A stretch of 64,000 bases of DNA from Brevundimonas subvibrioides (GCF_027271155.1 NZ_CP114542.1:2713001-2777000); one strand, 5' to 3'. Numbered from the stretch's first letter, positions 52,823 through 62,085 are shown. Notes: generated by a model from the letters alone, not told the origin. Program-made: numbers and translations.

Positions 52823-53869
52823 TCATGCCTGGGCCTCGCCGACGTCCGGACCCTTCGCCGCGGTCAACCGCCCGGCCAGCATGGCATCGAACCGGCCGCG
52901 CGCCTCGGACACGTCCAGCGGCTCGGGCGTATGGACGATCCGGGCCAGGGCCGCCGCCGCGCGCCGGGCCGCCCCGCCCTTCAGACGACCGACCCCCTCG
53001 GCCACCTCACGCATCTGGGCCAAGTCCCCGTTCCAGTGGATGACCAGATCGCACCCGGCCTTCAGGGACTTTTCCGCCCGCTCCGTCAGGGTGCCGGACA
53101 GGGCATTCATCACCAGATCGTCGGATAGCAGCAGGCCACCGAAGCCCAGACGATCGCGGATCATCCGGATGGCTTTCCTCGACTGGGTCGCCGGACGCTT
53201 CCGGTCGATGGCGGTGAAGACGATGTGGGCGGTCATGCCGATCGGCATGTCGGACATGGCCTTGAACGGGGCGAAGTCCCAGGCATCCAGCGCCTCCAGC
53301 CCGGCGTTGACCGTGGGCAGCTCCTTGTGGCTGTCGGCGAAGGCGCGGCCGTGGCCGGGCATATGCTTGATGACGGGCAAGACGCCGCCCGCCAGAAGCC
53401 CTTCGGCCACAGCGCGGCCCAGCTGGGTCACCGTGGCCGGATCCTGCGCATAGGCGCGGTCGCCGATGATGTCGTGAGCCCCCGCCGTCGGCACGTCCAG
53501 AACAGGCGCGCAATTGATGTTGATACCGACCGCCTTCAGGTCATGGGCCATAAGCCGCCCGCCCAGCCGGGCCAGTTCGCGGGCCGTCAGGGGATCGTTG
53601 GTGGCCTTCAGATAGGCGTCACCCGGCGGATATTTCGGCCAGTGGGGTGGACCCAGCCGCTGGACACGCCCGCCCTCCTGATCGACCAGAACCGGCGCGT
53701 CCCAGCCGACGCTGTGGCGCAGGGCCTCTGTCAGTCGCAACACCTGTTCGGGGCTGTCCACATTGCGCCGGAACAGGATGAAGCCCCACGGCCGGGCGTC
53801 GGCGAAGAAGGCGCGTTCTTCCCCGGTCAGCACCAGCCCGGAACAGCCATAGATGGCGGCGGTGGTCAC
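52823..53869 (-). CDS. nagZ: beta-N-acetylhexosaminidase NagZ (GH3)
   Basis: Cytoplasmic GH3 enzyme of 348 aa that frees GlcNAc from muropeptides in cell-wall recycling. VDQEGGRVQRLGPPHWPKYP, the His general-acid loop VIKHMPGHGRAFADSHKELP and nucleophile Asp in LLLSDDLVMNAL are all present. GTG at 53869 starts 5 bp after the SPOR protein stop; an upstream ATG would run through that gene. Confidence 0.94.
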   Translation of the reverse strand: MTTAAIYGCSGLVLTGEERAFFADARPWGFILFRRNVDSPEQVLRLTEALRHSVGWDAPVLVDQEGGRVQRLGPPHWPKYPPGDAYLKATNDPLTARELARLGGRLMAHDLKAVGININCAPVLDVPTAGAHDIIGDRAYAQDPATVTQLGRAVAEGLLAGGVLPVIKHMPGHGRAFADSHKELPTVNAGLEALDAWDFAPFKAMSDMPIGMTAHIVFTAIDRKRPATQSRKAIRMIRDRLGFGGLLLSDDLVMNALSGTLTERAEKSLKAGCDLVIHWNGDLAQMREVAEGVGRLKGGAARRAAAALARIVHTPEPLDVSEARGRFDAMLAGRLTAAKGPDVGEAQA

Positions 53870-53873
53870 CGCC

Positions 53874-54623
53874 CTATCGCACCAGGCAGTCGCCGCCGCC
53901 GGCCTTGATCGCCGAGCAGAAGCTGCGGGCATCCTCGGCGCTCAGGCCAGTGAAGGTGGTGCGATAGACGGTCGAGCCGTTGGACGCTGTCACCTCCTGC
54001 ACCCGCTTGGTGGCGTTCCGCGCAAACTGCGGGAAGCGCGCGGCCATGGCGGCGTATTCGCGGTCGGCGATGACAGTCGAGGAAAACGCACCGATCTGCA
54101 CGGCGGCCGATCCGCCCGCGCCGTTGGCGGCGGCGGGCGGGGTCGTCGTGGTCGCCGGGGCAGGGCGGGTCGGAGCGGAGGTGGTGGCCGGGCGCGTCAC
54201 AGGCGGGGTCACGGGCCCGGCCACCTCGATCGGGCGCGGCAGAGGACGGGGCCGGGGCGTTTCGGGCGGAGGCGTGAAGGCGGGTGGGGTGGTCACGTCC
54301 TCGGCCTGGTCGTACAGGCCGACGCCCGCTTCCGGGTCGATGGGCTGGGCGTCCTCGGTCGGGGCGACGCGGATCTGGGCCACCGGCGTGCCGATCGCCG
54401 GCGGGGCATCGTTCGAGGACCGCAGGCCCGAGCGATAGAACAGCACGACCGCGATGATCAGGACCAGCAGAACCCCGGCACTGACGATCAGGGTGACGGG
54501 AGGAGCCTTGGCCGGCGGGCCGCGGCGCGCATCGAAGCCACCCCGGTTGAACGGCAGGTCGTCGTCGGTGGGAGGCGTATAGGCACCGCGTTCCCGGGGG
54601 CGGTAATCGTCGTCGTGGGACAT
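53874..54623 (-). CDS. SPOR-domain membrane protein
   Basis: Bitopic protein of 249 aa. Acidic/basic cytoplasmic tail (MSHDDDYRPRERGAYTPP), one membrane helix VTLIVSAGVLLVLIIAVVLF near residue 40, a long Pro/Thr-rich periplasmic linker, and a C-terminal SPOR domain (AVQIGAFSSTVIADREYAAM to FCSAIKAGGGDCLVR) that binds denuded septal peptidoglycan. Together with NagZ it marks a cell-wall gene pair. Confidence 0.88.
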   Translation of the reverse strand: MSHDDDYRPRERGAYTPPTDDDLPFNRGGFDARRGPPAKAPPVTLIVSAGVLLVLIIAVVLFYRSGLRSSNDAPPAIGTPVAQIRVAPTEDAQPIDPEAGVGLYDQAEDVTTPPAFTPPPETPRPRPLPRPIEVAGPVTPPVTRPATTSAPTRPAPATTTTPPAAANGAGGSAAVQIGAFSSTVIADREYAAMAARFPQFARNATKRVQEVTASNGSTVYRTTFTGLSAEDARSFCSAIKAGGGDCLVR

Positions 54624-54702
54624 GGGGTTCCGTCTCCATCGGACCGGGCGCGAATCGTTGCGGCGGCTGCCCAGTCTAGCCCGTCCCGACCCCGTCGTAG
54701 AA

Positions 54703-55896
54703 TCAGAGATCGAGGCCAATGTCGAGGTTGAACAGCCTGGAATGTTCCTCGATCGCATAGCGGTCCGTCATGCCCGCAATATAGTCGCAAACAGCGCGGG
54801 CGCGGCGAGCCTCCGTGCCTTCGGCAGAGAAGGCCCATTCGGTCGGCAGAACCTCCGGCTCGGCCATGAACAGGGTGAACATCTCCGCCAGGATGCGCCG
54901 GGCCTGGCTGCGGGTCCGGTTGACGCGATAGTGGCGATACATCCGCTCATACAGGAACCGGCGGAGCACCCCCAGGTCGGCCAGCATGCCGGGCGAGAAC
55001 TGCACCAGGGCACGCGGTGCGGTCCGAACATCCTGAACCGAGCCGATGCGGTGTTCGGCCAGCAGGCGGGTGGTCTCGGCCAGCACGTCATCGACCATCA
55101 CGCCAATCATGCGCCGCACGGCCTCCAGCCGGATCATGCGCTCATCGACATCGGGCCAGTCGCGGCGGGTATCGTGCAGCACCGGCCCGATCAGCGGCAC
55201 GTCGGCCAGATCGGCCAGCGTGAACAGGCCGGCCTGAACCCCGTCGTCCACATCGTGGTTGTTGTAGGCGATGTCATCGGCGATGGCAGCGCACTGGGCC
55301 TCCAGCGAGGCAAAGCCGTCCAGCGACAGGTCCCAGCCCCGGCCATAGTCGGCGATCGCCTTCCACGCCGGATCGTCCAGCCGGTGCGAGACGGGGCCGT
55401 TGTGCTTGATGACGCCTTCCAGCGTCTCCCAAGTCAGGTTCAGCCCGCGCCAGGCCGGATAGCGGACCTCCAGGTCGGTGACGACGCGGAAGGTCTGGAC
55501 GTTATGATCGAACCCGCCCCAGGCCACCATCCGGGCCTGCAGCTCGTCCTCGCCCGCATGGCCGAACGGTGGATGCCCCAGATCATGGGCCAGGGCGATG
55601 GTCTCGGCCAGGTCCTGATCCAGCCCGAGCGCATGGGCCAGGGACCGGGCGATCTGGCTGACCTCCAGGCTGTGGGTCAGGCGGGTCCGGTAATGGTCGC
55701 CCTCGTGCGCCACGAAGACCTGGGTTTTTTCCTTCAGCCGACGGAAAGCGGTGCAGTGGATGATCCGGTCGCGGTCGCGGGCGAAGGCACTACGCGTCCG
55801 GCTGGGGGTCTCGGGGATCAGCCGCCCGCGCGAAGTCTCGGGCGTCTCGGCATAGGGGCTTCGCAGGCGATTATGGCTCACGGTGTCAGGCTTCAT
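54703..55896 (-). CDS. dgt: dGTPase-like HD-domain triphosphohydrolase
   Basis: Cytoplasmic dNTP triphosphohydrolase of 397 aa. Features: [20 protein letters not shown], the first metal His in [19 protein letters not shown], the HD pair in [16 protein letters not shown], and the distal Asp in [18 protein letters not shown]. Length and strings fit the type 2 dGTPase-like family. Divergent from the erpA-like gene with a 47-bp gap. Confidence 0.92.
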   Translation of the reverse strand: MKPDTVSHNRLRSPYAETPETSRGRLIPETPSRTRSAFARDRDRIIHCTAFRRLKEKTQVFVAHEGDHYRTRLTHSLEVSQIARSLAHALGLDQDLAETIALAHDLGHPPFGHAGEDELQARMVAWGGFDHNVQTFRVVTDLEVRYPAWRGLNLTWETLEGVIKHNGPVSHRLDDPAWKAIADYGRGWDLSLDGFASLEAQCAAIADDIAYNNHDVDDGVQAGLFTLADLADVPLIGPVLHDTRRDWPDVDERMIRLEAVRRMIGVMVDDVLAETTRLLAEHRIGSVQDVRTAPRALVQFSPGMLADLGVLRRFLYERMYRHYRVNRTRSQARRILAEMFTLFMAEPEVLPTEWAFSAEGTEARRARAVCDYIAGMTDRYAIEEHSRLFNLDIGLDL

Positions 55897-55943
55897 CCGT
55901 CCGGCCTTTGCGAACCGGCCTTTGCGGTCTCATATAGGGCACC

Positions 55944-56321
55944 ATGACCAGCGTCCAATCCGAGGCACCAACCTTCACCCTGTCGACGCGTGCGCCCGAG
56001 GGCATCGTGCTGGCCGATAGCGCGGCCAGACGTCTGGCCAGACTGGCCGAGGTCGAGGGCCACCCCGTCCTGCTCCGTGTCGCGGTCGAGGGCGGCGGCT
56101 GTTCGGGCTTCCAGTACCGGCTCGATCTGGTGGAAACGGCCGAGGCCGACGACATCCGCATCGAGACGGCGGGTCAGGCGGCCCTGATCGATCCGGTCTC
56201 GGTGCCGTTTCTCAAGGGTTCGGAGATCGCCTGGGTCGACGAGCTGGCCGGTGCCCAGTTCGTGATCCGCAATCCGAACGCGGCCACCAGCTGCGGCTGC
56301 GGGGTCAGCTTCTCGATCTAG
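55944..56321 (+). CDS. erpA: iron-sulfur cluster insertion protein (ErpA/IscA family)
   Basis: A-type Fe-S carrier of 125 aa. It has the three ligands of the family: Cys in EGGGCSGFQYRLDL (about residue 54) and two in ATSCGCGVSFSI at the C-terminus. LADSAARRLARLAEVEGHP and FLKGSEIAWVDELAGAQFVI complete the fold. ErpA versus IscA assignment is by general likeness only. Confidence 0.85.
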   Translation: MTSVQSEAPTFTLSTRAPEGIVLADSAARRLARLAEVEGHPVLLRVAVEGGGCSGFQYRLDLVETAEADDIRIETAGQAALIDPVSVPFLKGSEIAWVDELAGAQFVIRNPNAATSCGCGVSFSI

Positions 56322-56333
56322 CCACGATCGGCC

Positions 56334-56633
56334 CTAGATCGGCATCCGCATGATTTCCTGATAGGCCTGGATCACCTGGTCGCGGACGGCGATGACGGTT
56401 TCCAGAGAGGCCTCGGCGCTCGAGACGGCCGTAACCATGTCGATCATCGATCCCTGACCCTGAACCGCCTGGGTCATCTGCGTCTCGGCGGCCCGGGTCT
56501 GGTTGGTCATGTCGCCCATGACCCCCTGCAGCATCTGCGAGAAGTCGGGGCCGCCCGTGACGGTAGCCCCGGCACCGGTTTCACCGGCACCCTGGGTGGC
56601 CGCATAGGCCCGTGCCGCCATCAAGGGGTTCAT
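56334..56633 (-). CDS. fliE: flagellar hook-basal body protein FliE
   Basis: Basal-body adaptor of 99 aa joining MS ring and rod. A Gly/Ala-rich N-terminus, DFSQMLQGVMGDMTNQTRAA, and the conserved C-terminal helix TAVSSAEASLETVIAVRDQV followed by IQAYQEIMRMPI. Last gene of flgB-flgC-fliE, 13 bp after flgC. Confidence 0.93.
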   Translation of the reverse strand: MNPLMAARAYAATQGAGETGAGATVTGGPDFSQMLQGVMGDMTNQTRAAETQMTQAVQGQGSMIDMVTAVSSAEASLETVIAVRDQVIQAYQEIMRMPI

Positions 56634-56646
56634 CGTTCAGCCTCGC

Positions 56647-57081
56647 CTAGCGTTTCAGGATATCGAGGGTGCGGCTTGCCATCGTCCGCGCGGTCTCGAT
56701 CACGTTCAGATTGGCTTCGTAGGCCCGCTGGGCCTCGCGCATGTCCATGCCCTCGATCAGGGTGTCGACATTGGGACGCAGCACATAGCCGTCGGCATCG
56801 GCGGCGGGATGCGACGGATCGTATTCGCGGCGGAAGTCGCTTTGGTCCGGGCGGACCTCGGCCAGGGAGACTCCGGTCGCGCCGTCGATCTGGCGCGCCT
56901 CGAATACGGGGATCTGGCGGCGATAGGGCTGGCCGCCTGCCGTGCGAGCGGTCGATTCGGCGTTGGCGATATTCTCGGCGATGATCCGCATGCGCGACTG
57001 CTGCGCCGTGAGGGCGGAGGCCGCGACGGCCATGGCGCTGTTGCGGGGCGCGCCGTTTCGGCCATTGACGGGATCGCTCAT
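56647..57081 (-). CDS. flgC: flagellar basal-body rod protein FlgC
   Basis: Proximal rod protein of 144 aa. Typical N-terminus ALTAQQSRMRIIAENIANAE, YRRQIPVFEAR, and C-terminus GMDMREAQRAYEANLNVIET, ARTMASRTLDILKR. ATG overlaps the flgB stop (ATGA). Confidence 0.95.
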   Translation of the reverse strand: MSDPVNGRNGAPRNSAMAVAASALTAQQSRMRIIAENIANAESTARTAGGQPYRRQIPVFEARQIDGATGVSLAEVRPDQSDFRREYDPSHPAADADGYVLRPNVDTLIEGMDMREAQRAYEANLNVIETARTMASRTLDILKR

Positions 57082-57482
57082 CTACCGGGCACCTTGGCGG
57101 CGAGGCGCAGCATCGACATCGACTTCTGGTACAGGCCGATGGCGGCGTCATAGGCCATCCGGCTCTCGGCCATCTTGAGCATCTGCTCCTCGACCACGAC
57201 CGAGTTGCCATCCAGCGTCGTTTCCGAATCAGGAGACGCCGAAGAGGTGAACCGGGCGACCGGGGTTCCGCTCGTCAGGTGGGCGGCATTGGTCCGCGAC
57301 ATGGTCAGACCACCCCCGTTCCGCAGCGCCGCCGCGAAATCGGTCGGGGTCTTCAGGTCCTTGGCCACATAGCCGGGGGTGTCGGCGTTGGCGACGTTCT
57401 GGGCCACGACCCGCTGGCGCTCGTCCAGCCAGGACAGACGGCCCTTGATCTGGCCCAGCAGAGGTATGTCGGCGACGCCCAT
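57078..57482 (-). CDS. flgB: flagellar basal-body rod protein FlgB
   Basis: Proximal rod protein of 134 aa: RLSWLDERQRVVAQNVANAD, TPGYVAKDLKTPTDF, NSVVVEEQMLKMAESRMAYD and AAIGLYQKSMSMLRLA. First gene of the leftward flagellar operon, divergent from fliO across a 120-bp gap with a CtrA-like site. Confidence 0.95.
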   Translation of the reverse strand: MGVADIPLLGQIKGRLSWLDERQRVVAQNVANADTPGYVAKDLKTPTDFAAALRNGGGLTMSRTNAAHLTSGTPVARFTSSASPDSETTLDGNSVVVEEQMLKMAESRMAYDAAIGLYQKSMSMLRLAAKVPGR

Positions 57483-57528
57483 CGGGATCGTCCTCGTGGT
57501 CGATAGGCAATAAATGCCGTCTGTGTGG

Positions 57529-57543
57529 TTAACGGGGGGTTAT
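57529..57543. promoter_or_regulatory. CtrA-like site in the flgB/fliO gap
   Basis: TTAA-N7-TTAT on the plus strand; on the minus strand ATAA-N7-TTAAC, one mismatch from the CtrA consensus TTAA-N7-TTAAC. A second TTAA pair, spaced by 9, occurs at 57556-57572. Early flagellar operons of Caulobacter are CtrA-activated, so the site fits, but it is read by eye only. Confidence 0.6.
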
Positions 57544-57602
57544 CTAAACGCGGCGTTAACCCTGATCGTTAAGTCTCGGAGAGGTTTCCGGGGCCGCACA
57601 GC

Positions 57603-57878
57603 ATGAACTTCCTCGATCTCGCGCGCGCCATCTTTGGCCTCGCCTTCACTCTCGGCCTGATCGGCCTGGCCGCCTGGGCGGCCCGTCGCTATGCGCCCCA
57701 GATCATGGCCAGGCTGAGCGCCGAGCGGGGCGAGCGACGGATGACCGTGGTCGAGACCCTGGTTCTGGATCCGGCGCGGCGGCTGGTTCTGGTCAAGGTC
57801 GACGATGAGGAACGGCTGATCCTGCTGGGCGAAGGCCGCGAGTTGATCGAGCCGCGGGGTCCCGGAGTCGCATCATGA
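57603..57878 (+). CDS. fliO: flagellar biosynthetic protein FliO
   Basis: Small membrane protein of 91 aa that helps assemble FliP. One helix, LARAIFGLAFTLGLIGLAAW, then a basic cytoplasmic part: RRMTVVETLVLDPARRLVLV and KVDDEERLILLGEG, as in FliO. Stop overlaps the fliP start (ATGA). Confidence 0.88.
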   Translation: MNFLDLARAIFGLAFTLGLIGLAAWAARRYAPQIMARLSAERGERRMTVVETLVLDPARRLVLVKVDDEERLILLGEGRELIEPRGPGVAS

Positions 57879-58699
57879 AACTCAAGGACATCTTCACGGT
57901 TCCTACTCGGGCAGAGCTGAAAAACGCGCTCAAGCTTTCCCTGCTGACGACCCTGATCTGCCTGGCCTGGCCCATCGCCGCCTTCGCACAGGATGCCGCA
58001 GCGGCCGCACAGTCCGGCGCGGCGATCAACCTGGACCTCGGCACCGGTGCCGGGCTGACCGAACGGGTCGTGCAGCTGGTCGGCCTGATGACCGTCCTGT
58101 CGCTGGCCCCGTCGATCGTCATCATGACCACCAGCTTCGTGCGAATCATCGTCGTCCTGTCGTTGCTGCGGACCGCGCTGGGCATGCAGCAGTCGCCGCC
58201 GAACGCGGTTCTGGTGTCGCTGGCCCTTTTCCTGAGCGCCATCGTCATGGCCCCGACCTGGCAGGACGCCTATGATTCGGGCATCCGGCCGCTGATGGAT
58301 CAGCAGATGGAACTGCCCCAGGCGTTCGATCTGGCATCGGAACCTGTGAAGACTTTCATGCTGGCCCAGGTGGACCAGGGAGACCTGGCGCTGTTCACCC
58401 GATTGAGCCGGATCGAGGTCCCGACCCAGGCCGCCGACCTGCCCCTGCGGGTGGTCACCCCCGCCTTCATGATCTCGGAGCTGAAGAAGGCCTTCGAGAT
58501 CGGATTTCTCCTTTTTGTTCCGTTCCTTGTGATCGATCTGGTGGTCGCCAGCGTGCTGATGTCCATGGGCATGATGATGCTGCCGCCGGTGGTGATCTCC
58601 CTGCCGTTCAAGCTGATCTTCTTCGTGCTTGTGGACGGGTGGAGACTCGTCGCCGGAAGCCTTGTGGAAAGCTTCAGACAGGCCTCCGGGGCGGGGTGA
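57875..58699 (+). CDS. fliP: flagellar biosynthetic protein FliP
   Basis: Export-gate protein of 274 aa. N-terminal signal-like segment to AAFAQDA, as usual in FliP, then LSLAPSIVIMTTSFVRIIVV, LSLLRTALGMQQSPPNAVLV, LRVVTPAFMISELKKAFEIG and MSMGMMMLPPVVISLPFKLI. Coupled with fliO; a short hairpin near 58775 may end the message before the HU gene. Confidence 0.95.
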   Translation: MKLKDIFTVPTRAELKNALKLSLLTTLICLAWPIAAFAQDAAAAAQSGAAINLDLGTGAGLTERVVQLVGLMTVLSLAPSIVIMTTSFVRIIVVLSLLRTALGMQQSPPNAVLVSLALFLSAIVMAPTWQDAYDSGIRPLMDQQMELPQAFDLASEPVKTFMLAQVDQGDLALFTRLSRIEVPTQAADLPLRVVTPAFMISELKKAFEIGFLLFVPFLVIDLVVASVLMSMGMMMLPPVVISLPFKLIFFVLVDGWRLVAGSLVESFRQASGAG

Positions 58700-58774
58700 A
58701 TCCCCACCCTCAAAGGCTTTCCGCTCCGATGGCGCTTGCAAAGTCGCCCAAAAGGCGTGTTGATCCCCCCGTCA

Positions 58775-58793
58775 TCGCTCGGGAATCGAGCGA
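58775..58793 (+). terminator. small hairpin between fliP and the HU gene
   Basis: TCGCTCG-GGAAT-CGAGCGA forms a 7-bp stem followed by GCTTTTC. It may be a weak terminator for fliP or a 5' leader structure of the HU mRNA. Confidence 0.4.
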
Positions 58794-58814
58794 GCTTTTC
58801 GGGAAACGACCCTT

Positions 58815-59093
58815 ATGACCACCCAAGCTGAACTCATCGCCGCCGTCGCCAAGGACGCAGGTGTCTCGCAGGCCGACGCCGGCCGCGTGCTGGAAGCCAT
58901 CGTCAAGAACATCCATTCGTCGCTGATCGGCGGCGGCGACGTTCGCATCTCCAACCTGGGTGTGTTCGACACCGCTGCCCGCGCCGCCCGCGAAGGCCGC
59001 AACCCGGCCACCGGCGCGACCATCAAGATCGCCGCCTCCAAGGCCGTGCGTTTCCGCGTGTCGAAGCCGCTCAAGGATGCGGTCAACAAGTAA
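58815..59093 (+). CDS. HU family DNA-binding protein
   Basis: Histone-like protein of 92 aa. TQAELIAAVAKDAGVSQADA, VRISNLGVFDTAARAAREGR, and NPATGATIKIAASKAVRFR cover the dimer core and the DNA-gripping arm with its Asn-Pro tip. It ends KPLKDAVNK as in HU. Strong GC hairpins follow. Confidence 0.95.
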   Translation: MTTQAELIAAVAKDAGVSQADAGRVLEAIVKNIHSSLIGGGDVRISNLGVFDTAARAAREGRNPATGATIKIAASKAVRFRVSKPLKDAVNK

Positions 59094-59101
59094 GGTTTGA
59101 T

Positions 59102-59229
59102 CCTCCCCCATTTGGGGGAGGTGGCATGGCGCGGCTTCGCGCCATGACGGAGGGGGCCAACCGCAAATCCGGTGTCCGGGGCAAATCCCCTTCACCGCCT
59201 CGCGGTCCCCCCTCCCCCTACGGGGGAGG
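59102..59229. repeat. cluster of three GC hairpins, REP-like element
   Basis: Three perfect hairpins: CCTCCCCCA-TT-TGGGGGAGG (59102-59121), CATGGCGCG-GCTT-CGCGCCATG (59125-59146), and CCTCCCCC-TAC-GGGGGAGG (59211-59229). The outer two resemble each other and frame a 128-bp unit between the convergent HU and TPR genes, touching the TPR stop. It looks like the short intergenic repeats common in alphaproteobacterial genomes and may end transcription from both sides. Confidence 0.7.
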
Positions 59230-62085
59230 ATTTTTCCCGCCCGTTCTTTCTTTGAGCTGTGCCTTCATCTGGGTGACCCAGCCGGTAAAGGTGTCGGCCG
59301 AAGCCGTCAGCCCCGCGAAGTCCTGGGCGCTCGCGGCACCTTCCATTCCATTCAGACCGTCCAGCGCGATCCGCAGCGCCGCGCCCGATCGGGCCTTGGC
59401 CTCGAACGGCCCATAGTTGCGCGACAGGCGGGCCAGAGAGGCCTCGTCACGCGTCAGGGAATAGCCCACGCCTGCCCGGATCACGCGGCTCTCCTCGTCC
59501 GGGGTCAGGGCCGTGGCCGTGTCCTTGAACCGTTCACCGAGGCGGGCTTCGTAAAGAGCGGCGGCCCCCGCCCAGTTTTCCTGCTTCCAGAAGATATCGG
59601 CCCGCACGTCCATGGCCGCCGGGCTCTGGTCGTCGCCCAGGGTCTCAATCGCGTGGTCGTAGCGTCCCAGATCCATCAGGGCGCGCGCCTCCAGCGCCCG
59701 CCGCTCGGCATTGAGTGCGGTCGGCAAAAGCGTCGTGCGCGAGCCCCAGATGGCCTGCAACGCCTTCTCGGGCTGACGGTCCATCAGATAGACGGTGGCC
59801 AGGTTGGTGGCGACCTGGGCCTTGGCCACGCCCTCCAGCCGCTCATCGACCTGATGCTTCAGAAGCTCTGCCGCCTGGTCCAGAAGGTCAACATCGATCA
59901 GGCGTCTCGCCAGACGTCGCACCATCTCGTCGCCGTCGGCTCCAACCGGCGTCAGGTCGCGGAAGTCATAGAACAGCGCCAGGGCCTGAACCGGTTGCAG
60001 GCCATCGGCCGCCCCGTCGAGGAACATGGCCCGGAAGGCATTCTGCAAGTCGGACTGCAGCTCAACCGCACCCGGCAGGTTGCCCAGCCGCCTGCCTGCG
60101 CCGCGCAGTGTGTCCAGCGCCTCGCGGTAACGTCCCTGGGACAGGTAGAGGCTACCCAGGGTACGGATGACCGCCAGTTCGGTTGCGTCGCCCCGCCAAC
60201 GCCACTTCAGCTGTTCCAGCTGGGCTGCCGCATCGACCGGCGTCATCGTGCCCTTGGCCAGTTCGATCTTGATGACACCCAGCTTGGCCGGGGTCGCGAT
60301 CCCGTCCAGCGGCGCGCGGCCGATGGCGCGATAGACGGCCAGCGCACGATCGGTCTGACCGTCCAGTTCGAACAGCCGCGCCTGGACCAGCCTGGCTGTC
60401 AGCTGGTCGGCGGCGGGGGCGTTCTGGGAGAAACTGTAATCCAGAAGCGCGCGTGCGGCGGCAAGATCGCCGGTCTCGAGCGCCGCCATCGCATGGGCGG
60501 CTCCGAACCGGGCACGCCACACGGCCGGGAACTGGTCGATCACCGCGGCCCCGGCGGCGAAGGCCGTGCGCGCGGCGGCCCAGTCGCCCTGTTCGGAGGC
60601 CAGATACCCCTGCCAGACCCGGGTCGCGGGATCACCGGCCAGGGACCCGGAGGAAAAATCGATGATCGCCTCTTCCACCCGACCGATGGACGCGCGGGCC
60701 GCGCCGCGCAGGCCGCGCACCTCCGGCTCGCCCTGCATGGCCGGAGTCCGGGCGATCAGGGCATTGACCACGCCGATGGCCTCAAAACCCAGGCCGTTCC
60801 CGACCAGGAACCGCGTCAGGGCCATCCGCGCCTCGATCGGGGCGCGCGGATTATCGGCGGAGGCGATGGTTTCCTGAGCTGCCGCATCCTGCAGCTTGCG
60901 ATAACGGATAGCGAAGCCTTCTGGACCTGCATCGCCCCAGTCGGCCAGAATCAGGGACGGGAACGGGGCCTTGGCGGGTCCGGGTTCCTCGGCGGGCGCT
61001 GCGGGGTCCAGCACGTTGGAGGGCGGCGACAGCAACAGGCCGCCGGGTCGGGTCAGGGTGACCAGATCGCCCTCCGCCCGGATCGACAGGTCGTCGGTGG
61101 GTGTCTCGATCGCGAGCCCTTGGGCGGTGGGCAACAGGGTGGCGTCGACGCTGGATCGGCGGTCGCCGAAGCCCTTGCCCGGGGCCAGGGCCGTAACGGC
61201 CGCGAACCGGTCGCCGACCATCGGATCGGTCAGCCAGATGGCCTTGGTCGTCCCGGCCATGCGGGCGACGATCGAGGCATCGGTCGTGTCGTCGCGGGTC
61301 ACGTCCACGCCGGTCGCTGCACCCGGCGCGCCGCCGATGGTGACGCTCCAGCCGGTTCCCGCGCCGACCGCCGTGACGGCCTGGTCCTCGGGGACCGAGA
61401 TCCGCATGGCGGTATAGTCCGGCCCGACCGCCCAGCGCGCCTCGCGGCCGGTGCCCAGATCGGTGGCCTGGCGCAGATCCATGCGCGCGGCTGTGTCGAA
61501 CACGATCCAGACCGCCGCACCCCTCCGGAAGACCGCAGCGCCAACGGGGGCAGCCCAGTCGAACTTCAGTGTGACCTGCTGGTCGGTTTTGGTCGCCGTC
61601 ACGGGGACCGCGCCACCGGCGGGAACAGGACTGACCTCGGTCGCGACGGCGGCTGTCGAACCGGCCGGATACAGATTCAGCCAGACCGCCCCGTCGGCCG
61701 AGCCGGACCGTGCGTCCGCCCCCTCGGCCAGGGTGACGACGAGCTCGGTGGCGTCGAGGGCAGAGCGGGTCTCGACCTTCTCGACCCCGGGTGGGGGGTC
61801 GACCTTCAGACGGCTGACGTCCGGGGCGGCAGTGGAGCCGATGCGGACGATGACGCTCTGTCCCTCGCGGCGCACCCGCGCGCGCGAACCGACGATCCCG
61901 GCGAACTCCACCCGGGTGAAACCCTGATTGGCTCCGATGCGGATCGTGACAGGGTCCAGCGCCGCGCTGGCCTCCTGGGCGATCGCGGGCAGCGCACCTG
62001 CGATCGGGGCGAACGCAATCGTCCCGGCCGCGCCGAGCGCTACCGTGGTTCGTCCGATTGCGGTCCTGCTGCGGGCTCCGGCCAT
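59218..62085 (-). CDS. large exported TPR protein
   Basis: Exported protein of about 955 aa. Signal region with GRTTVALGAAGTIAFAPIAG and a cleavage site near AIAQEA. Residues 45-350 are beta-rich and contain AMIN-like strings such as GFTRVEFAGIVGSRARVRRE and VKVETRSALDATELVVTL-type repeats; residues 400-900 are helical tetratricopeptide-like repeats (AELAVIRTLGSLYLSQGRYREALDTLRGAG in outline; VATNLATVYLMDRQPEKALQ). A GTG at 62097 is an alternative start. A TTAAC half-site lies about 35 bp upstream. Placement beside flagellar genes suggests a cell-envelope role; not identified. Confidence 0.8.
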   Translation of the reverse strand: MAGARSRTAIGRTTVALGAAGTIAFAPIAGALPAIAQEASAALDPVTIRIGANQGFTRVEFAGIVGSRARVRREGQSVIVRIGSTAAPDVSRLKVDPPPGVEKVETRSALDATELVVTLAEGADARSGSADGAVWLNLYPAGSTAAVATEVSPVPAGGAVPVTATKTDQQVTLKFDWAAPVGAAVFRRGAAVWIVFDTAARMDLRQATDLGTGREARWAVGPDYTAMRISVPEDQAVTAVGAGTGWSVTIGGAPGAATGVDVTRDDTTDASIVARMAGTTKAIWLTDPMVGDRFAAVTALAPGKGFGDRRSSVDATLLPTAQGLAIETPTDDLSIRAEGDLVTLTRPGGLLLSPPSNVLDPAAPAEEPGPAKAPFPSLILADWGDAGPEGFAIRYRKLQDAAAQETIASADNPRAPIEARMALTRFLVGNGLGFEAIGVVNALIARTPAMQGEPEVRGLRGAARASIGRVEEAIIDFSSGSLAGDPATRVWQGYLASEQGDWAAARTAFAAGAAVIDQFPAVWRARFGAAHAMAALETGDLAAARALLDYSFSQNAPAADQLTARLVQARLFELDGQTDRALAVYRAIGRAPLDGIATPAKLGVIKIELAKGTMTPVDAAAQLEQLKWRWRGDATELAVIRTLGSLYLSQGRYREALDTLRGAGRRLGNLPGAVELQSDLQNAFRAMFLDGAADGLQPVQALALFYDFRDLTPVGADGDEMVRRLARRLIDVDLLDQAAELLKHQVDERLEGVAKAQVATNLATVYLMDRQPEKALQAIWGSRTTLLPTALNAERRALEARALMDLGRYDHAIETLGDDQSPAAMDVRADIFWKQENWAGAAALYEARLGERFKDTATALTPDEESRVIRAGVGYSLTRDEASLARLSRNYGPFEAKARSGAALRIALDGLNGMEGAASAQDFAGLTASADTFTGWVTQMKAQLKERTGGKNPPP

